Assembly (NCBI RefSeq): GCF_027579695.1
Contig: NC_083577.1
Location: forward strand, 60,042,741-60,106,740
From: Neoarius graeffei
Lineage: Eukaryota > Chordata > Actinopteri > Siluriformes > Ariidae
Reading direction: 5' to 3'
Length of the DNA: 64,000 nt
Shown here: piece by piece, positions 34,401-39,959 of the stretch
Numbering within the stretch: the stretch's first letter is position 1
How the letters are laid out: every line of letters starts with the position of its first letter
The notes under the pieces: generated by a model
The model's database searches: none
Told to the model about the DNA's origin: nothing
What the model saw: only the letters and a program-made list of their open reading frames with translations
Program-made: the position numbers and the translations under genes

Positions 34401-35831
34401 AAAACAAAAACAATATATTTACTGCATATTTGGAAAAGTAAATGACAAAATGAATTTATTTCAAAAGTATCTCATAGAAACACTCAGCCATACATGAAAT
34501 AACCTGGAAAATGAACGCAGGTCGTTTTTGACCCATGTTGTGCATTAGAAGGGTAGTGATACAAAAAGGGTTTTTATTCAAAAAGTAAGAAAGGAAAAAA
34601 TAAAATAAAGATGTATGACGATCAAAAACAAGTTAATTGAGGAATACCTTGAATACTGAATGATGGAATTAATTTATTGCAAAGATATAGAAGATAAAAA
34701 CTCAGCCGGGTCACTTTTGACCCATGTTTTGCATCAAAGGGTTAAAATGACACCAAGAATCAAGTCTATACTATTTTTTTCTGTATTTAAGGATAAATTA
34801 GACATTAGGGGGAACGTTCCAGAACGTATAGATGCAGCAGTGCTTTAAATAATACATTAGTGTTGAATGCAGTCATATAGGGCTAATAGCATACATATGA
34901 GGACCACTGATTTCACTAAGGCGTGTGTGTGTGTGTGTGTGTGTTTTACACACCTTCTGATGATGCTCCCATGCAGGAAGAACAATCTGCACAGAAGGGA
35001 AGTTTGATATCCCTGATGCATGAGCACATGTGGCTGATAACTCCATAACACTATACCACTAACTCATAATACTGAGTATTTCATGAAATTAATGAGATTG
35101 TAAGCCTCTTTTGGACAGGAGGTGACGTGTAAAGAATGATAATTCATGAAAATGATTTTATTGGTATTACTTTACTATTACTCCTTAATCTGCAGAGACG
35201 CATACTCTGCATAAATGCCAATGTGTCCTTTAATCCTTTTGTACTCTGTTTCATTCATTCACTTATAAGCTATTTTCTCATACAGCCTGAAAACCTAATG
35301 GTCAACCTCCGCATGCCTGTACCGTGTGTGAAGCTGATAGACTTTGGTGATGCAGTGCAGATATCAGGGCACCGGTATGTGCACCTCCTGCTGGGAAACC
35401 CTGAGTTTGCTGCTCCGGAGCTGATCCAAGGCACACCAGTGTCTTTCTCCACAGACGTGTGGAGTGTTGGCGTACTGGCCTATGTCATGCTCAGCGGAGT
35501 GTCTCCGTTTTTGGATGAGAGTCTAGAAGAGACCTGTGTGAACATCTGCAAACTGGATTTCTGCTTCCCGGATGAGTATTTCTGTGGTGTGAGTCAAGCA
35601 GCGAAGGACTTCATTGTCTCAACTCTGAACCAGGAGGCCAGGAAGAGACCAAGCTCAACAGCATGTTTGCAGCATCCGTGGGTGAGCGCTCACAGTGGAG
35701 ATTATTCCAAAACACCACTGGATACGGCCAGGTTGGCGGCTTTTATCGACAGACGCAAGCAACTTCATGATGTCAGACCTGTTACTAATATTAAAGGCTT
35801 GGTCACTACCACTATGGGACACACCATATGA
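3117..35831 (+). CDS. kalrn: Kalirin (Rho guanine nucleotide exchange factor and kinase), 3' part
   Basis: Twenty-four coding exons join in frame to about 1120 residues: 3117-3212, 3565-3680, 3761-3827, 4149-4252, 6529-6598, 6707-6793, 6886-6978, 7078-7128, 10136-10213, 10917-11102, 14280-14451, 14676-14890, 15975-16228, 17550-17685, 18040-18102, 20457-20484, 21504-21666, 23964-24085, 24327-24458, 28223-28387, 28484-28562, 28662-28862, 33496-33634, 35286-35831. All junctions are AG/GT. Domain order is DH2, PH2, SH3, Ig, FN3, kinase, which is the C-terminal half of the Kalirin/Trio family. Residue-level similarity points to kalirin rather than Trio, for example [13 protein letters not shown] in the kinase N-lobe, [17 protein letters not shown] in the DH domain and the C-terminal [13 protein letters not shown]. 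The second GEF module of this family acts on RhoA; the protein works at membranes and the actin cytoskeleton, notably in neurons (family knowledge). The N-terminal Sec14, spectrin and first GEF regions lie before the window. Exon borders are read by eye; the teleost a/b paralogue is not resolved. Confidence 0.95.
3761..10213 (+). CDS. kalrn: kalrn exons: second DH (Dbl homology, RhoGEF) domain
   Basis: Seven exons (3761-3827, 4149-4252, 6529-6598, 6707-6793, 6886-6978, 7078-7128, 10136-10213) encode a helical DH domain of about 180 residues. Conserved region 1 reads [17 protein letters not shown]; the last conserved helix reads [20 protein letters not shown], the hallmark surface that contacts the GTPase. 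It continues to [13 protein letters not shown] at the DH-PH junction. In this family the domain catalyses GDP release from RhoA. The intron 7129-10135 is enlarged by a Tc1 element carrying a nested foldback element. Confidence 0.95.
5030..5330. repeat. Tandem repeat, about 93-bp period, three copies
   Basis: ACTGGCTGGAAGGTAACTGG begins at 5062, 5156 and 5249, with conserved flanks (TTGGCCTTC, CTCCTGCTCAATGCTA, CACGCTAACAGCAC). Copies differ by scattered substitutions. Confidence 0.8.
6045..6183. repeat. Inverted repeat with about 61-nt arms
   Basis: The arms 6045-6105 and 6123-6183 are near-perfect complements around a 17-nt loop (shared core AGCTAGCATGATATTGAAT and its complement). It follows an (ATT)n run. 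Confidence 0.85.
7617..9934 (-). mobile_element. Tc1-like transposon, inactivated, carrying a nested foldback element
   Basis: TA dinucleotides flank inverted ends starting CGGTGTCTTGCAAAAG and CAGTGTCTTATAAAAG. Without the 719-bp insertion at 7744-8462 its length is about 1.6 kb, normal for Tc1. The transposase is on the minus strand in broken pieces: HTH region (9517 to 9125, [18 protein letters not shown]), a middle part ([11 protein letters not shown], about 9083-8877) and the C-terminus with the [11 protein letters not shown]lu region (8854-8564). Frameshifts separate them, so it is a pseudogene. Confidence 0.93.
7744..8462. mobile_element. Long foldback MITE flanked by TTAA, inserted in the Tc1 element
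   Basis: The 719-bp element is one near-perfect palindrome: arms of about 355 nt starting AGGAACAGTCCACC and ending with its complement, around a tiny loop near 8095. TTAA lies on both sides (7740-7743, 8463-8466). It interrupts Tc1 sequence just inside the left end. No coding capacity. TTAA targets are used by piggyBac and Kolobok elements; the AGG-start ends fit Kolobok-like better (inference). Confidence 0.88.
10214..10916 (+). other. kalrn intron, no feature seen
   Basis: A 703-base intron with low GC and no recognisable mobile element. It ends in (GT)n followed by TTTTTTTCAG at the acceptor. Confidence 0.5.
10917..14451 (+). CDS. kalrn: kalrn exons: PH domain of the second GEF module
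   Basis: Exons 10917-11102 and 14280-14451 encode the pleckstrin-homology domain that follows DH2. Visible signatures are [28 protein letters not shown], the following [10 protein letters not shown] strand, and the C-terminal helix [20 protein letters not shown] with the near-invariant Trp. The domain helps membrane binding and orients the DH domain. The 3.2-kb intron between the two exons contains a TTAA-flanked DNA element and two SINEs. The acceptor of the second exon lies a few bases after a (GT)n microsatellite instead of a pyrimidine tract. Confidence 0.93.
11473..11694 (+). pseudogene. Short acidic transposon-associated reading frame
   Basis: It starts [20 protein letters not shown] and ends SRPNDLFW just before a TAG; a CTG|GTAGTT donor there could splice onward. 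A Ser/Asp-rich stretch ([15 protein letters not shown]) fills its C-terminus. The YMYEP-type motif recalls uncharacterised fish proteins that accompany THAP-bearing elements; I cannot assign a function. Confidence 0.45.
12010..12375. repeat. 41-bp minisatellite derived from THAP coding sequence
   Basis: About nine copies of a 41-bp unit (landmark GCTCCG at 12141, 12182, 12223 and 12264, exactly 41 apart). On the minus strand each unit reads like [15 protein letters not shown], clearly derived from the [12 protein letters not shown] segment of the adjoining THAP frame. As 41 is not a multiple of 3, the repeats cycle through frames and produce long spurious frames on both strands. Confidence 0.85.
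12340..12435 (-). pseudogene. THAP zinc-finger N-terminus, disrupted
   Basis: The minus-strand frame from 12435 shows [20 protein letters not shown] followed by [13 protein letters not shown], with the Cys pair, the Phe-Pro turn and the Arg-Glu-Trp helix of a THAP (C2CH) domain. It then runs into the minisatellite, so the second half of the finger is missing or scrambled. Confidence 0.7.
12914..13322 (+). mobile_element. Chimeric tRNA-derived SINE
   Basis: The 5' half (12914 to about 13075) is the main SINE of this window (GGCACGGTGGTGTAGTGG head). The 3' half switches to a different body (GGGCAGCCATGGCCTGAGG, TTTCACTGTGTGCT tail). The head has tRNA-like A and B boxes, here mutated (GGGTTTAAGCCC). 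Confidence 0.7.
13501..13690 (-). mobile_element. Second SINE family (GGATAAGAGC tail), minus strand
   Basis: In reverse complement it reads GCCATGCCCTAATGTTTAGA, a B-box-like GGTTTGATTCC, then CTGGATAAGAGCATCTGCTA near the tail. The family recurs at 26411-26592 and 41335-41515, with a tail fragment at 48370-48420. Confidence 0.75.
14232..14275. repeat. (GT)n microsatellite at the acceptor of a PH exon
   Basis: About 21 GT units end three to four bases before the GCGCTAG acceptor at 14279. Confidence 0.92.
14676..14890 (+). CDS. kalrn: kalrn exon: Ser/Pro-rich linker between PH and SH3
   Basis: One exon of 215 bases begins ALQSPIEYQ, as in mammalian kalirin. It then runs through a low-complexity Ser/Pro/Thr segment ([20 protein letters not shown], further on [14 protein letters not shown]) to HSDKYEGFR. 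It is probably disordered. The donor is AGG|GTGAAT. The following intron (14891-15974) is mostly a polypyrimidine repeat. Confidence 0.9.
14891..15320 (+). other. kalrn intron 5' part, no feature seen
   Basis: About 430 bases of unique-looking AT-rich sequence after the linker exon donor, with a short near-duplication of TATAATGATTTATAATAGAA near 15245-15300. No coding similarity. Confidence 0.4.
15320..15974. repeat. Polypyrimidine (CT)n-rich tract before the SH3 exon
   Basis: About 650 bases almost entirely of C and T on the + strand, built of CTCTCTCTCCCGTCC- and TCTCTTCCCCTGTCCTCC-like units with (CTGT)n patches. It ends directly at the CCACACCAG acceptor of the SH3 exon. Long Ser/Leu and Arg/Glu frames in it are artefacts. 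Confidence 0.95.
15975..16228 (+). CDS. kalrn: kalrn exon: SH3 domain
   Basis: The exon opens [12 protein letters not shown] and encodes an SH3 fold of about 60 residues: [20 protein letters not shown] (RT loop and strand), [20 protein letters not shown]. The canonical ALYDY is replaced by DYSAL and the usual WW pair is absent, as in the second kalirin SH3. The exon ends ...SSI-AA|G with an AAGTAAGT donor, so an unspliced transcript would terminate at once (TAA at 16230-16232). Confidence 0.93.
16229..16965 (+). other. Possible alternative kalrn 3' end (Kalirin-9-like) with poly(A) signal
   Basis: Reading past the SH3 exon donor without splicing gives SSIK and then TAA at 16230-16232. The next 700 bases match no repeat that I recognise elsewhere in the window, are AT-rich, and contain AATAAA at 16943-16948 followed by T-rich sequence. 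Kalirin-9 is known to end after the second GEF/SH3 region, whereas Kalirin-12 continues to the kinase. The layout therefore suggests a retained-donor or alternative poly(A) terminal exon. This is inference; no transcript evidence is available here. Confidence 0.5.
16965..17549 (+). other. kalrn intron after the possible alternative 3' end; no feature seen
   Basis: About 585 AT-rich bases with no recognisable repeat or coding similarity lie between the AATAAA at 16943 and the next exon. The last part before 17550 lacks a strong pyrimidine tract (AATATAACAG). Confidence 0.4.
17550..20484 (+). CDS. kalrn: kalrn exons: basic/acidic linker between SH3 and Ig, including a 28-bp microexon
   Basis: Exons 17550-17685, 18040-18102 and 20457-20484. 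They read [17 protein letters not shown], then a Gly-rich stretch and [15 protein letters not shown], then [20 protein letters not shown], then the microexon LLNPNFIQE. The basic-then-acidic order matches kalirin. The microexon is only 28 bases; skipping it would shift the frame, so it should be constitutive in kinase-containing transcripts. A THAP-bearing transposon remnant occupies much of the intron before the microexon. Confidence 0.88.
18455..18601 (+). pseudogene. THAP-domain fragment
   Basis: It reads [20 protein letters not shown] then [19 protein letters not shown], with the CxxxxC pair, the SN-R motif and the Phe-x-Val-Pro of a THAP finger. It stops at TGA 18599-18601 before the second zinc pair. 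Downstream in another frame, AFAVITW-like residues suggest the lost remainder. Confidence 0.65.
19041..19304 (-). pseudogene. Transposon-associated fragment ([16 protein letters not shown] type)
   Basis: The minus-strand frame reads [20 protein letters not shown], then [20 protein letters not shown], then [14 protein letters not shown]. The pattern ISNYLV-TSFYT-KSLEAYN-F-GWV occurs in many uncharacterised teleost repeat proteins. It ends in a poly-F tail from an A-run. Function unknown. Confidence 0.45.
20640..21400. repeat. Repeat with strict 169-bp tandem units, first locus
   Basis: AATGTATTTA recurs at 20821, 20990 and 21159, exactly 169 apart, inside units with CTCAGCAACTACAAATCA, TTGGTACCAAGCT and TTTTCAGGTCTGT. 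The head has CGAAGGAGGGGGG and GTCTGTCCATCC; the tail ends CTCACAGTTGATCTT. It lies just before the Ig exon at 21504. Confidence 0.85.
21504..24085 (+). CDS. kalrn: kalrn exons: immunoglobulin (I-set) domain
   Basis: Exons 21504-21666 and 23964-24085 encode one Ig domain: [20 protein letters not shown], the first disulfide Cys in [15 protein letters not shown], then [20 protein letters not shown] with the DxGxYxC signature, ending [18 protein letters not shown]. The core Trp expected after PTI (ITWKG in the family) is Leu here (ITLKG, codon CTA). The intron between the exons is 2.3 kb and contains an inverted-repeat element and a three-level transposon nest. Confidence 0.92.
21822..22064. mobile_element. 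Short inverted-repeat element (about 243 bp)
   Basis: The ends are complementary over about 35 nt: GCGTCGCTGTCAGTTCAAAA and the complement of GTTTTGACCTGACAGCGACG, each followed by CCTGCTATGTGACA. AT-rich and non-coding; a MITE whose superfamily is not clear. Confidence 0.7.
22489..23408 (+). mobile_element. Mariner-like element with truncated transposase, containing a SINE
   Basis: TA-flanked inverted ends CAAGGTGTTTTC and CAGGGTGTTTAAAA. The frame 23031-23160 reads [20 protein letters not shown] then [20 protein letters not shown], the N-terminal helix-turn-helix of mariner-type transposases known mainly from arthropods. The rest of the transposase (the DDE domain) is absent. Confidence 0.75.
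22531..22913 (+). mobile_element. tRNA-derived SINE, full length
   Basis: Head GGGCGGCACGGTGGTGTAGT with A-box-like TAGTGGTTAGC and B box GGTTTGAGCCC; tail GATAATGAGATGAGAT. A perfect 13-bp target duplication ACAATCTAATAAC flanks it (22518-22530, 22914-22926), showing LINE-type retroposition into the mariner element. Confidence 0.93.
24327..28387 (+). CDS. kalrn: kalrn exons: fibronectin type III domain
   Basis: Exons 24327-24458 and 28223-28387 encode one FN3 domain: [40 protein letters not shown], then a tail with [20 protein letters not shown]. The Trp of strand B, the Tyr-x-Val-x-Tyr of strand C and the Tyr-x-Phe-Arg-Val of strand F are all present. The 3.8-kb intron holds a 169-bp tandem-unit element, nested SINEs and a hAT-like element. 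Confidence 0.92.
24606..25720. repeat. Repeat with strict 169-bp tandem units, second locus
   Basis: AATGTATTTA recurs at 24794, 24963, 25132, 25301 and 25470, exactly 169 apart. Units match those at 20640-21400, as does the tail (GGGGAGAACACTGCTCTTTA, CTCACAGTTGATCTT). A (CATC)n head precedes it. Overlapping frames of the type [20 protein letters not shown] are products of the repeat, not genes. Confidence 0.88.
25745..26340 (+). other. kalrn intron segment, no feature seen
   Basis: About 600 AT-rich bases with no recognisable repeat or coding similarity between the 169-bp array and the nested SINEs. Confidence 0.45.
26345..26790 (+). mobile_element. SINE interrupted by a second SINE
   Basis: An outer tRNA-type SINE has its head at 26357-26395 (GGTTAAGGCTCTGGGTTACG) and its remainder at about 26593-26790 (GGGGGTTCAAGCCCCAACTG, ATTTCACTATGCT). 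Between them lies a copy of the GGATAAGA-tail SINE (26411-26592). The outer copy's B box GTTCAAGCCCC sits after the insertion. Confidence 0.75.
26811..27705. mobile_element. hAT-like element rich in GAGTCC motifs, with internal insertion
   Basis: It starts CAGTGTTGTCGAGTCACTAA, and both ends are dense in CGAGTCC/GAGTCAAGTCC motifs, a recognisable teleost DNA-element pattern. Between about 27035 and 27440 lies unrelated sequence of unknown type. Ends were not fixed by a target duplication. Confidence 0.5.
27715..28222 (+). other. kalrn intron segment, no feature seen
   Basis: About 500 AT-rich bases before the second FN3 exon with no repeat that I recognise. Confidence 0.4.
28484..35831 (+). 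CDS. kalrn: kalrn exons: C-terminal protein kinase domain
   Basis: Exons 28484-28562, 28662-28862, 33496-33634 and 35286-35831 encode a kinase of about 255 residues plus a tail. Key motifs are present: Gly loop IGRGRFSVV, catalytic Lys in VAVKFV, helix-C Glu in AHEADIL, catalytic loop HLDLKPEN (split by the last intron), metal-binding DFG in [15 protein letters not shown] in FAAPELI, and the C-lobe [19 protein letters not shown]. It belongs to the Trio/DAPK-like group of CAMK kinases. All catalytic residues are intact, so an active kinase is plausible. Translation ends ...[11 protein letters not shown] at TGA 35829-35831. Confidence 0.95.
28950..29456. repeat. Dispersed repeat (TTTATATAGCGCCTTTCTCA module) with internal near-duplications
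   Basis: It begins TTTATATAGCGCCTTTCTCA and AAGGTCGCTTTACA, a widespread teleost module, then a G13 run (28997-29009). Two imperfect copies of a segment follow (GCACAGAAGCACCACC at about 29165 and 29264; CACTGC/CACCGC variants). It appears to continue after the hAT insertion at 31132. Confidence 0.55.
29465..31123 (+). mobile_element. hAT-like transposon remnant with BED-type finger and nested foldback
   Basis: It begins CAGAGGTGGACAGTAACGG and ends TTTGTCCACCTCTG, with a perfect 8-bp target duplication AACTATAC (29457-29464, 31124-31131). Subterminal ACTTGAGTA/ACTTAAGTA motifs repeat. The frame 29824-30054 reads [20 protein letters not shown] and later FKCLLCLL...SDLRKHIE, a CxxC...H pattern of a BED zinc finger. 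The catalytic RNase-H-like domain is missing. Confidence 0.88.
30658..31088. mobile_element. Foldback MITE flanked by TTAA, inside the hAT element
   Basis: A 431-bp element between TTAA copies (30654-30657, 31089-31092). Ends are AGGGATAGTTCGGG and its exact complement; arms are about 175 nt, near-identical, around an 80-nt loop. Non-coding. Confidence 0.9.
31773..32145 (-). mobile_element. tRNA-derived SINE, minus strand
   Basis: Full-length copy of the main SINE with target duplication AATTTAATAAGAT (31760-31772, 32146-32158), 13/13 identical. Confidence 0.93.
32188..33390. mobile_element. Long inverted-repeat element with a LINE 3' fragment inside
   Basis: The arms 32188-32440 and about 33165-33390 are complementary (TATTCGCCTCTTTACCA with GGTAAAGGGGCGAATA; GAACTTCTAGTGGCC with a matching GGTGGC/GAAGTTC stretch). 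The interior (about 32555-33090) is an unrelated minus-strand LINE end. Confidence 0.75.
32555..33090 (-). mobile_element. L2-like LINE 3' end
   Basis: The minus strand reads a C-terminal LINE signature ([20 protein letters not shown]) at about 33065-33005, followed by a 3' UTR ending in CCCCTTGTGGGATAATAAAA near 32580, typical of fish non-LTR tails. 5' truncated. Confidence 0.6.
33663..34741. mobile_element. piggyBac-like MITE with a related element nested at its left end
   Basis: TTAA (33659-33662, 34742-34745) flanks ends CCCTTTGATGCAAAACAT and its exact complement, a typical piggyBac layout. A second inverted pair, CCCTTCTAATGCACAACATG (33689) with its complement ending at 34553, lies inside. 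Both carry TGGGTCAAAA-type subterminal motifs. No transposase. Confidence 0.82.
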
Positions 35832-37935
35832 AAGGGTGTGCTTTGTCAGAGAACTACGCACACTGGAAGAGATGGTTATGTGTTGAAGATCACCAGAACA
35901 AAATGGCTTTTACTTAATACAGACCTCTCATGCCTGTGTCTAATAGGGTTTCACCATTTTGGCTCATCACATCACGAAGACTATAATATTAGAGTATAAT
36001 CCAAATTCCTAGAAATCAACTGTACACTCTGATTAACTAAATGCTGACATCTTGTGGATGAATAAAACTATAGAGGCATTCCTGGTATACTTCTGGATTA
36101 AACGGTGCGCCAAAGTATTAGTCGTCTGATAAAATGGATCACTTTGGGTTTACATTCTAAACACGATCAATTTAAAACAATCCCGGAGCATAAATCTACG
36201 GCGATGAAACCTAGCTTAATCTTTGAATGTACAGTAATATAGAATGTGGTTTAACACTGCTGTAATTGAAGAGGTATTTAGCATTGTTTTCTAGAAAAAG
36301 GATTGTATGTAGATATAGGCAACACATATTTTTACAAATTCAATATGAAAAAAAATAATGGGAGTATATAGGATATTTAAAGGTTAGAATTTTCAGCATG
36401 ACCGTTACATATGATTAATAAAAAAAATACCACTACACGATCAGTTTTAAAATGTTTTAGATCAACATTAGGTCGTTGTTAAACTTTTCGGCATTTCCAT
36501 TCACAAGTAGGGTAAATATATTTGATGCCTTTTATTATGCCTTTGAACAGGAAGTGGTGTACTACTCAATATTTTAAAAATGATTCCTGATAAATATCTT
36601 CAAATCTGAAAGTGATATTTGATTTGGCTGAATTAATCAAACTCTAAGCCTTAAATATATTTCTTCTGTTTTTACCATGTCTGTTTAATTTAAGTGAATG
36701 TTTTAAAAATGGCTTTTGTGTTGTATTTGCTTGTACAGTTATTTTATTACTTGTAGATGTTATTTAAAGTCTGAACGTGTAGAATTACTACCCAGATCTG
36801 ATGAGACGAGAGTTCTGTCCTAAAGAGCTGCTTTTTACATCTTTAAAGCAGCTAAGTGAGAAGGGGAAAGGGGGGGAACGACCTTAAACCTCAAAATATC
36901 AAATGATAAATATAGAAAAAAAATCAACAAGTAATCATTGGTCAGTATGAAAGTATACAGTTAATTCAGATTAACATATGTTTTGCACATACTGAACGTT
37001 TTCAAAGATTCCACCAAAGAAGTCAGAGACTTGAAGACGTATTTACTTCTGCTCAAATCTTATTGAAAATCTCAAGTGTTGAGAGTTGTATGTTCGATTG
37101 CCGTTCCTGAATGGGTTGAAAGATTCTTTGCAAAACTCTAAATATCTAGAAAGAATTGATAACTAGAAGGGCACTCAGTGGAGTGTATACTGTACCTCAG
37201 CCAAACCACATATCAAAATCAAGTCACTTGAACCTAGGGTAATACTAAAACTGTACAGCAAATTTCATCCAAATCCGTTCACTACTTTTTGAGTTACGTT
37301 GGGAACAGACCAAAAATAAAAAATCCTGGATCTGTATACATATCTGGATCCTGGACACACACACACATTCAGATTTGCATCAAAATCTAATCAGTTGTTC
37401 CCTGGCCCATGGCCCACATTTCATCACTCCTTTGAGTTACGTTGGGAACAAACAGAGGTGAAAGCATAATCATCTCCAACACCGTTGCTTCTGATTCTGG
37501 AGGTAATAAGCAGGTTTACCTTTTTTAAAATTGCACATCTTGGGATACAAGCGTCAGTTATAAATGGAGCTATATATCAGCATGACCAGTGATTACAACA
37601 AAGGAATGACTCTTCCAAACAATAGTCTCATTCTCTCTTTAGTATTCCTCTTCTCTTTAATTCACAAAAAAAAATACATTGTGTCGTACGATGCTTCAAT
37701 GTTTCACCTACAACAGGCCGTAACACTGGTATATCATAGTGCTTGCTTTGTTGTTTATTGGGCTATTGCCTCCAAAAATTACTTTGATAGTACAGTGTTC
37801 TGAAAGCAATGAAAATCTGTTTACTTTAGTCATGTTAGCGTGGTTGTACAGAACTAAGTGTACAATTTACATAGAAAAATGAAAATGTTCTTTAATCAGA
37901 TGGGCTGTTTGTTACTGGATGTTTAATAAACTGCT
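35832..37935 (+). other. Probable kalrn 3' UTR
   Basis: This AT-rich sequence after the kalrn stop has several poly(A) hexamers: AATAAA at 36061-36066, 36417-36422 and 37925-37930. The last, followed by T/G-rich sequence, is a reasonable distal cleavage site. A dispersed teleost repeat (motif GAGTTACGTTGGGAACA, seen twice) spans about 37150-37510, so part of this stretch is repeat-derived. The true 3' end cannot be fixed from sequence alone. Confidence 0.5.
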
Positions 37936-38143
37936 TGTTTAATAAGTTGCTTCCTGTATCGTTTTGATTGAAATTACATCTCAGGCTAGGGGAGGGTGAG
38001 GGCTAACATGTGCTTCCTGTGAGACGCATGAAGCCAGACTGCTGCTGCTCATGTTGCATCACAGGGCATTGCATCATATACATGAGCTCATAGATGCCCA
38101 TGAATGGCCAGTCTCATTGTGACTGACATGGGATACAGATTAT

Positions 38144-38514
38144 CTCCTCTCATCTCATTATCTGTAGCCGCTTTATCCTGTTCTACAGGGTCGCAGGCAA
38201 GCTGGAGCCTATCCCAGCTGACTACGGGCGAAAGGCGGGGTACACCCTGGACAAGTCGCCAGGTCATCACAGGGCTGACACATAGACACAGACAACCATT
38301 CACACTCACATTCACACCTACGGTCAATTTAGAGTCACCAGTTAACCTAACCTGCATGTCTTTGGACTGTTGGGGAAACCGGAGTACCGGGAGGAAACCC
38401 ATGGGGAGAACATGCAAACTCTGCACAGAAAGGCCCTCGCCGGCCACAGGGCTCGAACCCAGACCTTCTTGTTGTGAGGCGACAGCGCTAACCACTACAC
38501 CACCGTGCCGCCCC
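38144..38514 (-). mobile_element. tRNA-derived SINE, minus strand
   Basis: Main SINE family; 14-bp perfect target duplication GGGATACAGATTAT (38130-38143, 38515-38528). A short internal deletion near the 5' third (CACGCGGACACG missing). Confidence 0.93.
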
Positions 38515-39052
38515 GGGATACAGATTATGCCACCTGGAAAACATGGCCAATTTTAGTTTGTGCCTCTGGCATCATCAGGATTCAAACTCACGATCTTGCA
38601 GCAAGAGGGGAAACATCTTTCTTTAACCTCACTCAGGAGCCCGTACTGGCTATGCTAAATCTGGGTACGGTATATTCCAACTTCACACCCTGTGTTTGTG
38701 AAACAGGCTCAATGTCCACCGTAAAATAATTGTACATGGGGGAAAACAATTACTGAAGTGAATAATTAATAGTTCACTCTTTACCTTGACTTAGATTGAG
38801 ACCATACATAATAATACATTATCCACATTAAGTATTATACATAATGTATTATACTATGCATATTATACATAATAATGGCAAAAATGACTGTATAAAGTTT
38901 GTATTCAGTGGCCATCTCGGTTTCCAGAACCCTACTGAAACTTGTCTGAATTAAGAGCGGTCCACATGCACAAATCTAAGAATCTAAAAGGGGTTCAGGA
39001 TGCCTCTACAAGCGTTTCCAATTACAGGAAGAGATTATGCACGTTTATTCTC

Positions 39053-39428
39053 ATCTCATCTCATTATCTCAAGCCGCTTTATCCTGTTCTACAGGGTCGT
39101 AGGCAAGCTGGAGCCTATCCCAGCTGACTACGGGCGGAAGGCGGGGTACACCCTGGACAAGTCGCCAGGTCATCACAGGGCTGACACATAGACACAGACA
39201 ACCATTCACACTCACATTCACACCTACGGTCAATTTAGAGCCACCAGTTAACCTAACCTGCATGTCTTTGGACTGTGGAGGAAACCGGAGCACCCAGAGG
39301 AAACCCACGCGGACACGGGGAGAACATGCAAACTCCACACAGAAAGGCCCTCGCCGGCCACGGGGCTCGAACCCGGACCTTCTTGCTGTGAAGCGACAGC
39401 GCTAACCACTACACCACCGTGCCACCCC
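39053..39428 (-). mobile_element. tRNA-derived SINE, minus strand
   Basis: Main SINE family; target duplication ACGTTTATTCTC/ACATTTATTCTC (39041-39052, 39429-39440), one mismatch. Confidence 0.9.
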
Positions 39429-39475
39429 ACATTTATTCTCTTACAGAAAACTTAAACATCTTGATTATTTATCCA

Positions 39476-39640
39476 GGGTGGCACGGTGGTGTAGTGGTTA
39501 GCGCTGTCGCCTCACATGACCTGTGCGACTTGTCCAGGGTGTACCCCGCCTTTCGCCCGTAGTCAGCTGGGATAGGCTCCAGCTTGCCTGCGACCCTGTA
39601 GAACAGGATAAAGTGGCTAGAGATAATGAGATGAGATGAG
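39476..39640 (+). mobile_element. Internally deleted SINE (165 bp) with its own target duplication
   Basis: Head GGGTGGCACGGTGGTGTAGT joins after CGCCTCAC directly to ATGACCTGTGCGACTTGTCC, skipping about 215 bases including the B box. Perfect 12-bp duplication ATTATTTATCCA (39464-39475, 39641-39652). Confidence 0.9.
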
Positions 39641-39959
39641 ATTATTTATCCAACATTAATTGTGGCATTACTGCTCATTTTAAAATCAGTATTTTGCAAG
39701 AAAACCTACTGAAAAAAATCTGTTCACAGTGAAAAGGTTAATGTTAAAATTGCATTGTTTTTTTGTGATGTAAAATAATGAAGCCAAGATAAATCATATC
39801 GGTCATTTTCCAAGCTTTCATGATTGAACAACCAACAAAATTCAAGTGCAAAACAATAATCTGATTGTATAAGTGTGGACATCCCTTAAATAGTAGTGTG
39901 TTAGCTTTTGCTTGTAATACCACACTCGTCTTTTTGGGTAAGAGTAAAAAAAAAAACCT

